Part shown: piece after piece, positions 63,841-64,000 of the stretch
How the letters are laid out: each line of letters opens with the position of its first letter
Numbering within the stretch: position 1 is the stretch's first letter
NCBI RefSeq assembly: GCF_005145045.1
Contig: NZ_CP039691.1
Coordinates: 570,001-634,000, forward strand
Reading direction: 5' to 3'
Length of the DNA: 64,000 nucleotides
Origin: Agrobacterium larrymoorei
Lineage (GTDB): Bacteria; Pseudomonadota; Alphaproteobacteria; Rhizobiales; Rhizobiaceae
Translations under genes and position numbers: made by a program
Notes under the pieces: generated by a model
The model's database searches: none
Seen by the model: the letters and a program-made list of their open reading frames with translations, nothing else
Told to the model about the DNA's origin: nothing

Positions 63841-64000
63841 TTACGGGCCGATCTTCGGTGGCTCGCTAAGGTTCGGCATGCCCGGCAGGCCGTTGCCGCC
63901 TCCGGGTTGAGCGGGTGTGCCGTCCATGGGCGGCAGGCCGAAATTGGGCATGGTGTTGCCGCCGCCATTGCCGAATGCTGGGACCTCGATCTTGATCGTG
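63841..64000 (-). CDS. C-terminus of a Pro/Gly/Asn-rich protein (cut by window edge)
   Basis: The last 52 residues of a minus-strand gene read IKIEVPAFGNGGGNTMPNFG, continue through PPMDGTPAQPGG and NGLPGMPNLSEPP, and stop at TAA (63841-63843). The composition indicates a disordered tail. The N-terminal part is outside the window, so no family can be given. Third-codon GC bias and the terminator downstream support that it is coding. Confidence 0.6.
   Translation of the reverse strand, partial: TIKIEVPAFGNGGGNTMPNFGLPPMDGTPAQPGGGNGLPGMPNLSEPPKIGP

Overview
The window looks like chromosomal DNA of a Rhizobiaceae alphaproteobacterium, most probably Agrobacterium or a close Rhizobium. The grounds are the 23S-5S-tRNA-fMet order of the rRNA operon, the high-GC codon usage, the gene families (DUF2244, DUF1328, EI24, SitABCD with Mur-type boxes, a TrhO/CHAD/CYTH cluster, a structured leader before ornithine decarboxylase) and several rhizobial intergenic palindrome families. 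The genus is inferred from recalled similarity, because no database search was possible. Layout: 1-2018 is the 3' half of an rrn operon, with a 100/101-bp tandem repeat that copies the tRNA-fMet leader and 5' end. 2201-7355 holds a beheaded phnN remnant, an RpiR regulator, a CysZ-like membrane protein, nth, DUF2244, an Ada-like DNA repair protein and an RHH/ParE toxin-antitoxin pair. 7360-11481 has a SorC regulator facing tal and an IclR regulator facing a short-chain dehydrogenase. 11619-15188 is a four-gene Mn/Fe ABC importer (sitABCD) behind two Mur/Fur-like palindromes, followed by a divergent His/Gly-rich protein. 16959-20171 carries lysS and gltX. 20271-26446 carries a TPR-like protein, TerC and a divergent TetR/EmrAB-type efflux module with palindromic operators. 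26532-32460 has a GGDEF-EAL protein, the metNIQ methionine importer and a nitroreductase. 33031-34282 is an apparently intact IS481-family element. 34405-38511 is a xylose module (LacI regulator, xylB, xylA) with a striking inverted-repeat operator. 39391-46252 holds trhO, CHAD and CYTH proteins, KDPG aldolase, DUF533, a GNAT enzyme and a NicO/DUF1007 nickel-cobalt pair. 46344-49754 has a LysR regulator, a structured leader that fits the position of the alphaproteobacterial speF RNA, ornithine decarboxylase and a GNAT enzyme. 49866-55183 holds a chemoreceptor, OmpW, an outer-membrane protein and small proteins. 55237-58413 has a WD40 protein, a His-rich COG0523 GTPase and a creatininase-family hydrolase. 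58493-64000 holds MarR and LacI regulators, a 2-hydroxyacid dehydrogenase, a class I amidotransferase-like hydrolase, an orphan TRAP binding protein and a gene cut off by the window edge. Most of the content is ordinary core and metabolic genes arranged as small regulator-target modules. Metal homeostasis recurs (sit, TerC, NicO/DUF1007, COG0523/WD40, the His-rich protein). No phage, CRISPR array or evident defence island was seen. The least explained material is intergenic: the tRNA-derived tandem repeat, the hairpin mosaics (one split by the IS exactly in its loop), a long-inverted-repeat element inside the xyl operon, and unassigned structured stretches near 39.2-39.35 kb and 63.6-63.75 kb.
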